Shown: positions 1 through 12,626, numbered from the stretch's first letter. The stretch is 64,000 nt of DNA from Lingula anatina (GCF_001039355.2 NW_019775292.1:244331-308330), one strand, 5' to 3'. A program made the numbers and translations. The notes: generated by a model not told the origin, from the letters alone.

Positions 1-2557
1 AACTCCCTTATCGAGCATAATCAACTCCCCTCTCTGCTGGTTGAAAGAGTAACGCCACTATTCGTCCTCTGGTGACATGTCCGTGCATATATTGGCTGAG
101 ATGCTCAAAGCCTGTGCTGTGATATTGCATACATACCATCATTAATACATGCAGTGGCCGGCATTTCTTGACACTGAACAATTTCTGTATTATTATTGTT
201 ATGTAGCTAGATATGAAAATGTAAAGGGGACCTTAAAAGGTAAAACGTTTTCAATTTGGAAGTAAGTCAAATGAAGAGACACCACATCTGGCATTATGAT
301 TTGTGTGTATTTAGCAATATATGGGCTTTCACTAAAAAATTCTTGGGGCAATGCTATTGTAGAGTGTAGGTAGGAGGGGTGTATCTGCAACCTTTTGGCC
401 TTGTTGCTGTGGAAACTATTAATTTTCACCATCAGTCATCCAAATTTTCATGCAGCTTTGGACAATCCAGAGTGCTGTGTCTCTTTTTGCAACTGACAGT
501 TCCAGTAAACCATTCAAGGACTGCAGATTACAGGCAGTTCCAATTGAAATGTAAATGAAATATTCAACAGGCATTTCTTATACTACATTATCTTGAAAAA
601 ATTTGCAGTTCAATATAGTAATTTAGATCTTCAGTCAGTAAAGATAATATGTAAGTTCTTACTGTTTAAGTGTAATTTATAAAGTAGCAGTAAATGTAAG
701 TAGAAATTAAAAATGTATTTTGTATATTGAGGAATACCTTTATTCTTATTCTACTCATTTCATGTATAACTTCTATTAAAGGCTTTGAGGGTTTACCAGT
801 TAATTCTGCTCCCATTATGAAGATTCTGTTGATTATCAAAGACATTTTTTAAAATTCCATCATGAATATTCTGAAAAAAATTTTTTGTAAATCTGTATGA
901 AGAAAATATTACCAATTCCTAGTGGGGGTACAAATTGATAGTTGTGCTAATTCAAAACTTATGATTTGATATTTTGGTTGATGAAGTAGATCTGTTAGAT
1001 TAATATGAATTTCCAAAATTTTGCTCAGATGTAAACCTTTGCATTTCACATTGGGCATCTCTGTGATACTGTTGGATCTTAATGACTTGGTACAGAATGT
1101 ACAAAGGATTAATTTTAGAAGAAGATTCAGCAGGCAAATGTTCTTATTCTATTCTAATTTAAATTTTCACATAAACAAGGACTTGTGTATAAATGGGAAG
1201 AGAATGCAGTTATTTTTAATTCTTATTCTCATCAGTTAGTAGTTACTAACATACCGACAAAAATGTTCACCTACTTAGAGACCCATCCATCACAAATCAG
1301 ATATTGAAGTCATTCTGGAAAGAAAAAAAAATTAAGCCTTCAGCCCTGGGAGCCACAGCCAAATTGAATATAGATTGTGAAATGTTTTCAATTACTTTGA
1401 AGCAGCAGTAAAATAGACACCTCAGTTCGACATGGTTAGACTAATGAAGAATTAACTGGTAGAAATGAAAACCTCAGTTTGGTCTTTGTATTTAGGATTA
1501 TTGTGAGATGAATTAATATGAGTAGGAAAGGAACATTGGGTATTTTATGTAAATGACTCTTTACAACCATCAGCAGCAGGCAAAGGAGAATATGAATATC
1601 CAATATTTATACTAATATATCATCTGTGCCAGGGAGATTGAAAAAAAGGGGTAAAATTCCACAGGGAATAGTAATTGGCTAACTCAGTGATATACTCTTG
1701 TTGATCTATGCAAAACAAATCCCATATTGCCTGCTGGTGGTTTAGTTGTGAAATAAATGTGTTCTATTGATTCTACCACTGTGAACATAGGTCTGCGTAA
1801 GTTCTTTTTAAGTGCAGTAGCCTGGAAGATTTTACCACACTAATTTCCCTAGATACAAGTTGAAACTCAGATATTAATGCCATTTTGGTGTCTTTTACAT
1901 ACAGGCAACAAAAAGTGATCACAGAGTAAACCTGTTAAATGTGGTGTATTTGCTTTAGTGACAACACTTGGTATCATTCCAGTAACCCACCAAAAACATC
2001 GATGATTCACAGTGGTAGATTCTGAGGATATGTAGTATTTTGAAATATTAAGATAGTGTAGGAATTTTTTACTACAAATCCTCATATACTTTGTTTCTTT
2101 TCAGGCAAATGTGAGCTAAAAGAATTAAGCCTTGGATATATTTTTGGTGTTTTTTTCAATACTCCAGTTTTTGTTAAGTCAATAAGAATGATCTCACATT
2201 ATACAATTTGATCATTCCATTGATATTATCATTAGAACATATACCAAAGGGGGAAAAATCATGAACTCCAACGCTTGAATCTGTATCATTTTGAGAAAAA
2301 AAAAAATAAGACCAATAAATTTGGAAAATATTTCATTATAAGAATTTTTTCAAAAGTTTTTACCATTTCTACAACAGTTTTCAGTTACAGCTTAAAATAA
2401 TATAAAAGGGTGGGTGGTATCCATGCATTCATCAAAAGCCTAAGAACATGTAACAATAATAAACAATCCTTAAATCTCAAAATGAATGGTACAACAAAGT
2501 TCACATTTGCCTTCCAATATTACTCAGTTCCCATAGTAACTGTTGTTTACTATTTAG
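1..2557 (+). other. Intron of Rbfox (5' part outside window)
   Basis: AT-rich non-coding sequence upstream of the first recognisable Rbfox exon. I saw no RRM-like exon, RNA gene or repeat family here, apart from 2067-2233, which recurs at 3414-3579. It is probably the large intron that follows the RRM exons. Confidence 0.55.
2067..2233 (+). repeat. Repeat A, copy 1 (local duplication)
   Basis: This stretch recurs at 3414-3579. The two copies differ by one T in a T-run and are otherwise the same by eye. Together with repeat B it forms an A-x-B / A-B arrangement around an Rbfox exon. Confidence 0.9.
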
Positions 2558-5500
2558 GTAAACAATGCAACTGCAAGAATCATGACAAAGAAAAGCCCCA
2601 CCGCCCCCGTGATACCTAATGGTGAGTACATGTATCCAGTCATACCCAATGGTGAGTAAAATTTTTATACTTTCGCTGCAAAAGGAGAAATTTTCCCGGT
2701 TATATTCTGAGAAATCTTGAGAATGTCTTTGTAACCAAATATCATTTATGTTTAACGCTCATCTAATGGTGGCAGGTTGCTTATGAAATATGTATATACA
2801 TATTATATATATATTCCTGGTGTCAGTAATGTGGTCAAGATTTCCGTTAGTATGAATTGCTCTGGGAAAATAGCTGCTTGGGCAGTTCTAGCTTTGAGGT
2901 TTATATAGATACCTTTCGCATTAAAAGCAATAAACTGATAATGCTGTGAGAGATTTTTAAAACTGGGTATTATAGCATGCAACATGTATTTGTTTGCAGT
3001 CTAACTTGTACCTAGAGTTAATAAGTGCTAGGGGTCAGGTGGAAGCTTTCTTAAATGGTCAGCAGGGAACCTTATGTGGAGGCTAGTGGCACTTTCAGAA
3101 TAATCAGATGTAGATAATGAGAACCTTAGCATTGCATGTTAAATGATCAGAATGAAGAAAACTAACATACTTAATCAGAATATAATAGCCACTGGTCCGT
3201 TGCTTATCTTAATGCAAAAAATATTGATTATTTCTATGGTATCTCTTCCATTGGTTTCTTGTAATTTCAGGATGGTTTCTATCTTGAGCTGATGCACTGC
3301 TATTTATCATTGTGAGAGGTCAGCTCATCTTGATGTATGCAAGATGTAAATCAATGCTTTGTTTTCTTGCAGCTGCAGCATTGCGAGGTGCTGCTCTCAC
3401 CAGGGGGTGACCGTTTTACTACAAATCCTCATATACTTTGTTTCTTTTCAGGCAAATGTGAGCTAAAAGAATTAAGCCTTGGATATATTTTGGTGTTTTT
3501 TTCAATACTCCAGTTTTTGTTAAGTCAATAAGAATGATCTCACATTATACAATTTGATCATTCCATTGATATTATCATTTGGAGGCTAGTGGCACTTTCA
3601 GAATAATCAGATGTAGATAATGAGAACCTTAGCATTGCATGTTAAATGATCAGAATGAAGAAAACTAACATACTTAATCAGAATATAATAGCCACTGGTC
3701 CGTTGCTTATCTTAATGCAAAAAATATTGATTATTTCTATGGTATCTCTTCCATTGGTTTCTTGTAATTTCAGGATGGTTTCTATCTTGAGCTGATGCAC
3801 TGCTATTTATCATTGTGAGAGGTCAGCTCATCTTGATGTATGCAAGATGTAAATCAATGCTTTGTTTTCTTGCAGCTGCAGCATTGCGAGGTGCTGCTCT
3901 CACCAGGGGGCGCATTGCTACAGTCACAAGAGGTGCTTACACAGCAGCCGCAGCCGCTGCTGCTGCAGCTGCCTTCCGTGCACCCCAGCCAGTGATGACA
4001 GCACAAGCCACAGCCTTGCCATATCCTACAGCTGCGTAAGTATAAACTTGATGAACCTTTGGCATAGTCAAGTGCTAATCATTCCTTAGCAGTTGATATA
4101 TATTGGGAGGATATTTTAGTCACCGCCTGTCATATTTCATGTCTGTGTCTACTTTGTGGATATATATTATCATTGTTGTTTTTTCTATGTGTGTAATATA
4201 TTTTCACAAGTTTCGATTAATATAATGGGTCTCAATATGCTTATTTCCTCTCAACTGTGCTGTTTTCTACTTAGATAAATATGCAGATATATAAACAAAA
4301 ATAGACTAAATGAAAATAAATCTTTATCTGCCTGACATTTCCATATTCTGTTGACTTGAACGTTGCATGTCTGGAAGCTTATCTTCCTTGAAAAAAATGG
4401 CCCTACTTAAGAATCACTGCTCAACCTCTCCCTGCACTTAAATTTGATGTTTTATACCATTTTCATTAAATTCTTGGCCAAACATTTAGACTGCCTAAGT
4501 CTTCATGACATTTCAAAAGAAAATATCAACAATAGGTATTTATTTGAGAGGGTTTATATTTATTTGAGGGCTGAATTAGGAAAAATAAGTAGCCTTGCAG
4601 GGTATTATGTCCTGAAAATATCAGTTAAAGGACATTTTCTGACATGGATAACATAACTTTCATTGTGAGGTGTTTATCTTGTACATGTTTGTTCAGAATT
4701 CATTTATGACATCTTCTGGTGATATTTCCAGCAGGAGTGTGTACCAAGATCCATTTGGTCTGGCAGCCTCAGCACAGTATGCTTCACAGGCAGCTGCTGC
4801 AGAGAGATATGCAGTCACCTCCTTGGTAAGTGGTATTAAGAATTTATATAAGTATATTTTTTATACTCTCTTTTATCAATATTTAGGGCAACTATGCAAA
4901 ATTGTGTACTTAAAAATGTGGTGTTTGTCAGGTATATTAAGATGAAGCTGGACCAAACCTTATAAACATTATGTGTATTACAACAGAAAGTAAATACATA
5001 ATAAGAAGTGGTCAAACATGAACATTTGTGTAATTTTCTTCCACCAACTGTACATGAAATTTCACTCACATAAATAAAAAAAAGTAACAGCAAACTGGAT
5101 TATGTAGTATCCACATATGATTTATAATTTTTCATGCTTATGTGTAACATTGTTTATTTCAGCCATATGCGACTGCGGCGTATGCAGGAACAGCTGCAGC
5201 GAGATACGCACTGCCAACAATGGGTACAGCAGCAGGCGGAGTCACATATACGCTATCAGGGTGAGTACTGGTACTGAAAATATCCTATAATGTAACTCCT
5301 GTTGGTATAAAGGTTAACACCAAACAAACCAATATTCTCAGTAACTAAAATTGGTTGTGTCATAGATTTTAAATCTATATGAAGTCTCTGGTCAGGTATT
5401 TAAAATTTTGTTAATATAAATGAAGATTTTTTTATGACGAGGCTGCTCCTTAATGATGCTGACTGAGGCTTCATTCTCTCTCCATCAGCATGTTTAGGTG

Positions 5501-7430
5501 TTTCTCAGCTTGCATTAGATGCATGAAGTATTCAAGCCAGACTTGTTAGAAACGAAAAATCAAACATTGATTGCGGATCTTACTGTAGCTGCTTTTTAGC
5601 TATAAAATGCATTACTGTACAGCATCATTGAATAATATTTAGTAGAGCATTTTAAATCAAACAGCTGATAAATCTACAGGTGAATGATATTGTGATTACA
5701 TTAAACTTAATTTTCATGTTCTAAGAGTTTGATGTCCATCATACGTAAAGTTAACTTGCAGCCATGATTAAATGTAGATATTCTTTCCTTCAAGGTTCAG
5801 TTTGGCTTGAATACGGCATGAGGCTAATAAGCTCAGGCTGATTGATGTATCACAAGTTCATGTATCACCAGTATTTCTTATACATATAGTGGAATATCTG
5901 AAAGGACTGATTTTTAGTTTGATTATTAAAATATTTAATAAGTAGGGTTCAAGTATCAGTTTTATTTTTACCAAAAGTGCAGAGCAGTAGATGGGAATGA
6001 TTTCTTGCATGTTAAGGTCAATGCATCTCTATGTTTTTTGTAGCATAACTAACACACATATTGGAGCTACACTTGTGAAATTGTAATTGAAGGCATGTGT
6101 ACAGTGTTTCTAGACATCATTTCAGTACAGTGCTACAGGTGACGATACTCTTAGCTAAAGCAGTGGGTCAGTTATATATTGCATGAATGATTAAACAAAC
6201 GTGGGCAGGGTGGTCTATTTGCATGCTTTACTTAGATGTTCCTCTGTTCCTTTGTGATCAGATACACTGGTCGTGAGTATGCAGCCGATCCTTACCTCGG
6301 GCACACTATTGGACCTGTAACAGGGTACGGGGTAAGTTGGCAGCCCTTGTGTAGTAATCTCTCTTACAAAGACCCATGCTAAGATGTGGCATACACACCA
6401 AATTTTAAATGATGTCTTTCATATCTTAGACCTTGATGACCTTTATCAAAGAACAATTCACAGGTGCTGTCAAATAAATTGGATTTCAAACTAAAATTTT
6501 CAAGTTTTCATACAAGGCTATGTACTTGGTTGTCTGTAGCTTGGGTCTTCTGTTGCTTTCACTAAAATTTGTGAAATATGGAGCTCTGTGTTCTTTATTA
6601 AAGTATAATCTTCATAGATTTCTTTTTCACAAAACTGTATCTTAATTTTTCATTTTATGTTTGTTTTTTTTTAATGATGTGCAGATATTAAATGTGTTCT
6701 CTAAACTATATAGATCTCATAAAAATCATATAAAATGAAACAATTGGATAAAATCTTTGCCTTTCAAATTATACTTTGTTATGAAGCAGCTTGCAGAACC
6801 AATTAACTTTGTCAGATGCAAAAGTTTCATAACACTTTATAGTTAATGTTGAAAATTAAAAAAATAAAAAATAATATCTTTTATTTGGCACCAAATGTTC
6901 CTCTAATACAAAGACCATATTTCATGTATCTGTGCATCTACTGTACTGGCTAGCTATATACATTATAAGATGTTTACAAATTTTGGTTACTACATAATAT
7001 CATTTGATCTATAACTTCTTTGTGATAATTTTTTTGGTTACCTTCTTCTTTCTAGTATTAATAACTACCTTAGCTATTTCTGTTATCTTAAAGAAACTGC
7101 ACAGTCTGATTTCTGATAATTCAAAAGCCCAGTTCTATGTATTTTATAAGTCAATTAGTGCTTTGTTGAATGAATTAAGTGTTGTTCTGTGTCTGTCACA
7201 ATGAGAATCATTCTATGGTGGCATAAATTAGACTGCATATATAGTACGCAAGTGGTTTACTGAGTGAGTGTGACGTGCAGTGTGTCTTGTATCGCTTCAT
7301 CTTCACATGGTGCATGTGCATCTAGCTAATGTTTTTGTGCAAGGCTCTTACTCAGGTTTATCACTTTATATTTGACCTTCTACAGGGACAGCTATACAGA
7401 GCTGGGTATCAGCGGTTTGCTCCATACTAG
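2558..7430 (+). CDS. RBFOX: Rbfox (RNA-binding Fox-1 homologue), 3' coding exons, partial
   Basis: Alternative-splicing regulator that binds UGCAUG in pre-mRNA in the nucleus. Coding exons: 2558-2621, 3876-4035, 4732-4825, 5163-5260, 6262-6331 and 7386-7430 (stop TAG 7428-7430). All have AG/GT borders and the phases join (531 nt, 176 codons plus stop). The first exon gives VNNATARIMTKK, the end of the RRM and the NLS-like start of the C-terminal region. The following exons give an Ala/Arg/Tyr-rich tail (ALRGAALTRGR, a run of 10 Ala, VYQDPFG, YAADPYLGH) ending in GYQRFAPY, which matches the vertebrate Rbfox ending GYNRFAPY. The rest of the RRM lies upstream of the window. The exon at 3876 joins the 2558 exon in phase, so the vertebrate WKLNPVV segment seems absent or unresolved. 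The second and third exons have alternative splice sites (see findings), and a broken copy of the second exon lies at 3371-3407. Confidence 0.93.
2652..2657 (+). promoter_or_regulatory. RBFOX: Second, in-frame 5' splice site of Rbfox exon
   Basis: GTGAGT occurs at 2622 and again at 2652, each preceded by a near-identical context (ATACCTAATG and ATACCCAATG). Use of the distal site adds exactly 30 nt (10 codons reading GEYMYPVIPN) without a stop or frame change. Confidence 0.55.
3077..3407 (+). repeat. Repeat B, copy 1, with truncated Rbfox exon copy
   Basis: Duplicate of 3580-3910 (offset 503). It contains the TGCAG acceptor and the first 12 codons of the Rbfox poly-Ala exon. It is then cut at the GGGGG run and runs into TGA, so this exon copy is broken. 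Confidence 0.9.
3414..3579 (+). repeat. Repeat A, copy 2
   Basis: Copy of 2067-2233, joined directly to repeat B copy 2. The 843-bp spacer (2234-3076), which contains the coding exon 2558-2621, is missing from this arrangement. Confidence 0.9.
3580..3910 (+). repeat. Repeat B, copy 2, with intact Rbfox exon start
   Basis: Duplicate of 3077-3407. This copy continues into the complete Rbfox exon 3876-4035. Confidence 0.9.
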
Positions 7431-9680
7431 CCTATCATGACATAAAACCAAGGGGTGACAGTGTTCAGAGAGACTCGGAGGACCTACAGGTCTGTGATCT
7501 ACAGCACAGTTACAAGAATACTCATCTAACTCGCCAAAATGTGCAGTGAGATCACACCTAACGCAGCAGCAGTCACAGCTAACACAATTGCCACTAGCAA
7601 CACAATGTGGAGTACAATCTAGTCATGCCATGGTGCTCAACAATATGGTTGAAATGACTGTACAGAATTGCATCAGATTGTAGAAGAAGATCTTTTTATC
7701 AACCAAGAGTCATTTATCTCACAACTGTGACTGGATCTGAATATATCTATTTCAGCTGGAACTTACATGATTTTGCCATGACAACAAAGGTGCAGCATTC
7801 ATTTCAGCACCTCATTCATTTCATTCTTAACAGCATTAAGATTTTCACCAATTCAATCAGTATAGTGTTATTTAAATGATGGTGAAGATAATTTGATATT
7901 AGAAGGATTACAAAGTTGCCAAAGTTGTTGCACAAAAAAATTACTAAATCTTCACAACGATTTACACCTCTGTTCTCTGCAGTTTTCCCCCCCACTAAAT
8001 AAATCATCTACGCTGTCCTCCGTGCTGGCCCCCCTTGGTACTAATATCACTCAATCAAGGTGCTCTTTGGTCATTTGTACCCAATTGTGCAATGACAAGT
8101 CAGTAGTGTTTATACAAAATTGTAAAAGTAGAAATGAAGGAACAACAGTCATTTATTGTATGTTGTAACTTATGTAAATATTAACTATGTGATAGTGTAG
8201 GTATATACTTATATATAGATATACTCATAGAATATGTATACAAGGATCTTGTAGAAACTTCTGGATTGTTGCCTATATAAGGCCTATAAGAAATCCTGTC
8301 TTTGGATGTTTCAGTGCTTACTGCATCAAGCAGATATCTTTTACTGCAACACTTTATAAACAAAGATATTCATAGTGCTTATTGATAAGTTAATTTAACA
8401 TGGAGAGAAGCCTAATATCACCATAAATCTGAATTGTTCAGAATGATATTTTAGGAAGTTTTGGTAAAAAAGATGTACGCTCTAGTCATCAGCTGTTAAC
8501 TGTCTATATTTTAGTCTGTAAGTAAATGATACTGCATTTCTGTTTCACTGATCTTTGTGCAATAGCAAAGCATTTAACTTTGTTTGTTATTCTGTTTGCC
8601 TAAGGTTTTTTGTATGTGTTAGAAAGGAGATTCTTAACTAAGATGGGATATAAAATTCTCATTGACTTTACCTTACTATCTTTTGTAAATCTCATAAACC
8701 AGAAATATTTAAAAATTTTATTTGCTGGTACAAAATGAAAAATTACTTGCTATATATAGAACCTGAATTTCTGAAAAGTGCTCAGAATCAACCAAGTGTG
8801 GTGCTGAAGTAGTGATTTTGTCCTTTTATTCCCTTCATTTTTGCTTTATGCATATATACATTTATATATGTCACTTAGTGTTGACACGCTTTTGTGGCTG
8901 CTTGTAGCATAACAGCAAGGATTTAAGACCAGTAAATATTTTTCATTGCTGGGACATCTGCCACACAGGGCAGAGTGAAAGCAACGGTAGCTAGTCATTT
9001 CACAGTATTACCTTTCTGTAACAATATTAATTCTCTGTATTTAATTTGTGGCCAAATCAAATAAGTGGAGTTGTGTTGGCATGATAGAAGATGCTGGTTA
9101 ACATTAAAAATGTTTCCAAACTTGTGTCAAGAGGAGATGGGGCATGCCAAGGGAGAAATGAATGATAGAAAGTAAGGTGAATACTCGTCCAATTATATAT
9201 TGTTTACTTTTCACTCTTTTTGTATACACACCTTGAAAAATCTCGTGCAAAATCTAGGTTTTGTTTGTTTACGTATTGTGAACAAGTACGACCGAGTTCT
9301 ACTTTATGCTGTTATGTATCAAATCTTTATAGTTACAGTTTACATGTAGTCATCAACTTTTACAGTTATTATACCTTATATTATATGATTAACCTTTTTT
9401 CTGAAGCTTAAAGTTCTTTATATGTTTCTAAAGCATTCATGCACAGATATGACAAAAGTGCAAGTAAACTATATGTTTACTTATATTCTTGATATCATTC
9501 ACTCGAATCTTTTTACTGCTTTATCCTGATTGCAACAAAAATGAAGCCTTTATCAAGTCAATTATTTTCTTTGGTTTCAATGACAGATACTGCTTCAAAA
9601 ATTTTAAGCACTAGTAGCAGTTTCCATATTGTATTAGTGTTGCATTTAATGCAATAAATTGTTCTCAAGTGAACCAGTGT
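7431..9680 (+). other. RBFOX: Rbfox 3'UTR (inferred extent)
   Basis: AT-rich stretch following the Rbfox stop, with no supported ORF. Two AATAAA hexamers lie at 7998-8003 and 9653-9658, so short and long 3'UTR forms are possible. The extent is inferred from these signals only. Confidence 0.5.
9653..9658 (+). terminator. Candidate distal polyadenylation signal of Rbfox
   Basis: AATAAA about 2.2 kb after the stop, followed by a GT-rich stretch. A proximal AATAAA is at 7998-8003. Confidence 0.45.
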
Positions 9681-9705
9681 TGTCCAATACAATAACTTAA
9701 TTATT

Positions 9706-10020
9706 ATCTATATTTCACAATAAAAACATTGTGAACAACTCATAGAAATATAATATATTGTTTTATCACAAAAACAGCAGTTATAGCTATTATTCTGATA
9801 TCTGAGCTTGTCTTTAGACCATGTGACCTCCATTGATGGCTATACTTTGTTATAATCTCTTAAGAGATTATAACAAAAAAACAAACTTTTTATAAAAAAG
9901 CCAGGGACTCACTTTGAATGTAAAAATGGATTCATTAACCATTGGTAAGTATAGAAAAATTGTTGTTTACTCCAGGAAAATTCATTTTTTGGCCAAAATG
10001 AAGAGTTATTATCCCTTTAA
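9706..10020. repeat. Interspersed repeat copy 1, with perfect 26-bp palindrome
   Basis: About 315 bp, recurring with roughly 90% identity at 43220-43523. It contains a perfect 26-bp palindrome at 9849-9874 centred on CTTAAG, and a small TTCACAAT/ATTGTGAA inverted pair near the left end. No ORF. It is probably a non-autonomous mobile element, but I cannot assign a family. Confidence 0.75.
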
Positions 10021-11228
10021 CATCAGTGTTAAACATCCGTGTTGTTCCCCAGTGTAGGACATACCCAGTGTGGGTATGGAGAGCAAGCAGAAAAAAGACA
10101 TTAAGCTTCCTTTAATTAAAACTGTAGTCGATTTTCTTGAGCAAGATAGGTTTTTTTTACAAATATATCCATATCTCCTTGTCCCAGGCATATTTGTCCC
10201 AAAAATCCCCACAATGATCTATTTGACTACTACTGACTTCGGGTCAACGACTGGCCGTTGAGTAATAGGGTCTTATGAACGTTACAAAGGCAGGCATCAA
10301 AATAATGAATGATTACTAAGAGTGTTCACGTTGCGTTAGTTTGCTGCATGATAAATTCTTTGAAAGTTGAACCTGTTTTCACTAATATAAGTGGAAAGAA
10401 AACGATTACAAGCGCACAGAAGCGCTTACATACAACAATGTTGATTGATCCAGTGCTACATCAAAGCCTTTGTTAACCCGGGCTTGCGACCGCTTGGAGA
10501 ACGGTCAATTCTCACAAACATATCACAAAAGAAAACGAAGCAACATTAAAAGTTAACAAAAACCGATGTCTAAATTTGCTGTTTACTATCACTTTTTGTC
10601 AACTTTGACGAGTTAGAGTGGGCAAAAATTAGTTCTCCAAGTAAGTGCAATCAGGGTGTAACAGGTATTTAGATCCATGGATGGTAGGCCTAATCCTATT
10701 GTTGGATATTGTTTTATTTTACACTGTTTAAGCTGAAGCGAAATCAATAAAGTTTTAAGCACTAAAACTGATATTGATAATATAAGGAGTGAAATAAGAT
10801 TATTTTTCTGGAAAACTCTTGCTCAAGGTTTTGTTCGTTAAGTTCTCTCTCTCGAAAAAACGCTTGCGTGGCGTGGTGACGTAGGCTACGTTCTTTTTAT
10901 AAAAGCAGCCTTTTCCATATATAGCTGCTTTTAAAAAACATTCCTCGATAATTGTAGGCCTAATTTGCTCCCCTTAAATATCACCTTAGAAATAAAGGTC
11001 ACTGGAAAATTGTTTTCTGTAGACACCTATTTTTTAAAAAAGCTGCATCGATCATGCCTATTTTATCTTTAGTTCTACTCCCAAGGCTTGGCCTGCATTT
11101 ATAATAAATGGTTAGACTATTCAGTTGATGCTATTTTAAAAGTGTGTTTTGATTAAGTGTGATTTGATGAAATATGTCAAACCTCCAACGTGCAGTTTCT
11201 TTTAATGCAATTTCCTCTTTCTTGCAAC
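10021..11228. other. Intergenic stretch between Rbfox and CCNF
   Basis: No supported gene. It holds a TATAAAAG at 10898-10905 preceded by TGACGTAG, and somewhat more CpG than its surroundings, but no coding exon is attached. The short ORFs do not resemble any protein I know. Confidence 0.4.
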
Positions 11229-12626
11229 AAAAAATCACTTTTAAGTAGGTCTGTTGTATCGAAAAAAATACTTCAAATTAATTATTGTAGCAGTCAATGA
11301 TTTAGCACCAAGCTTTTCATTTTTCAGTAAAGTGTTATTTGATGAACAGGTAATTATAATGGAAATGCAAATAGTTAATGTCCTGTGATTATTATCTTAC
11401 GCAGTTTTGAAGAGTGAAGCGTGGATGTGAGATAGTCAACCAATCAGAAAAGTTTGAAGTTTGAAAGTTTGAAATTCTCTGAGATCCCTGGGAAGGCTTG
11501 GGTCTCGCTCAGTCTCGTTCAGGTTAGAGAGCTGTAGGTGGCCAATCAGATCTCGAGGACAACCGCTTATAGTAAACTGTGTAGTAGGTACAACCGTCGT
11601 GTAGTTTTTGCAATTTAGTTCTTTTCTCTCATGAATTTGAAGCAAATATAACTCAGGAGAAGGGATGAAGGGTAGGTAAATGTATTTTAATGGAAAACAG
11701 TAGGGACAATTATTTTCTACTTTATTATCAAGTAATACATGAGGGAATTCCCATTGCGGCATTTGTCTACTCTTAATCTATGGCGGCTGATTTGACTTTG
11801 GAAATTATTTAGCCCTTACGTGTTCTTCGCCGTTTAAGGATTATCAGATGGATATATTTAAATAGATTTGCCCTATTTGAAGTAGGTGGTCTAATTTGTA
11901 GTATTCTTTAACATGAACAGTTTTCCAACTCATTTTCCGTTACCAACCGCCACTCAAACGGTCACTCGGGTACAACCACCTAGGTTTATATCCACTTGTT
12001 GAATGAGAAAATCTCTTACTCTTATCTAAATGTTTTTGTAACATGTGGACTCATTAATTAAGCAAACGTCAGACTAACTAATTAATTGTTTGTTCAAATT
12101 ATCTCATTTATCTGATTTTGAAAGGAAGATGTCCAGGTTTGGTTCTAAAAAAATAATGATAAAAAACTATATGTATAAAATAATTGCTTTCACTAACAAG
12201 AATAATAAGAGTGGGTAAAATAATGTAAAATCCATCAGATCTTAACTAGTTTTATAATTATCTTCCTCTTCCAATGTAGAATTTTTGAATATGTACAAAG
12301 GTCAAGAATTGAGTATAAATAGTGACAGTGGTAAACTAATGTAATAATAAAGGAAATGATTTGTGATGAACTGCCCCTCACATGCTTTAGTATATAAATT
12401 CATTAATATATTCTCTGGGCAAAATTAACAGTTAAAGATGTAAAAAGTTTCCTTAAAAACTCACACTAAATGAATATCTTTGGGTTAAAAAAAGTTTTTC
12501 TACTATTTACCAACATTTGATTTCCTGTCCTGACACTCACAATTCTTCCAGTCGTATCTGGGCAACCAGGTAAGTATCTTGTCCTCCCTGACACAAGTGG
12601 TCATATCAAGCACTGTGAAGTATGAT
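11229..12626. repeat. 1,398-bp duplication, left copy
   Basis: Apparently identical by eye to 12883-14280 (offset 1,654) and separated from it by the N gap. It contains CCAAT boxes and TTTGAA motifs. Most simply explained as an unmerged overlap of two contig ends. Confidence 0.95.

Noticed and set aside
3036-3060. TGGAAGCTTTCT (W-K-L-S) at 3040, resembling the missing vertebrate Rbfox WKLNPVV exon
   Set aside because: Next codon is TAA, the acceptor phase does not fit, and exon 2558-2621 already joins 3876 in phase.
11436-11762. 108-codon minus-strand ORF, repeated at 13090-13416
   Set aside because: No resemblance to a known protein, no splice partners, and its apparent conservation is only the duplicated assembly segment.
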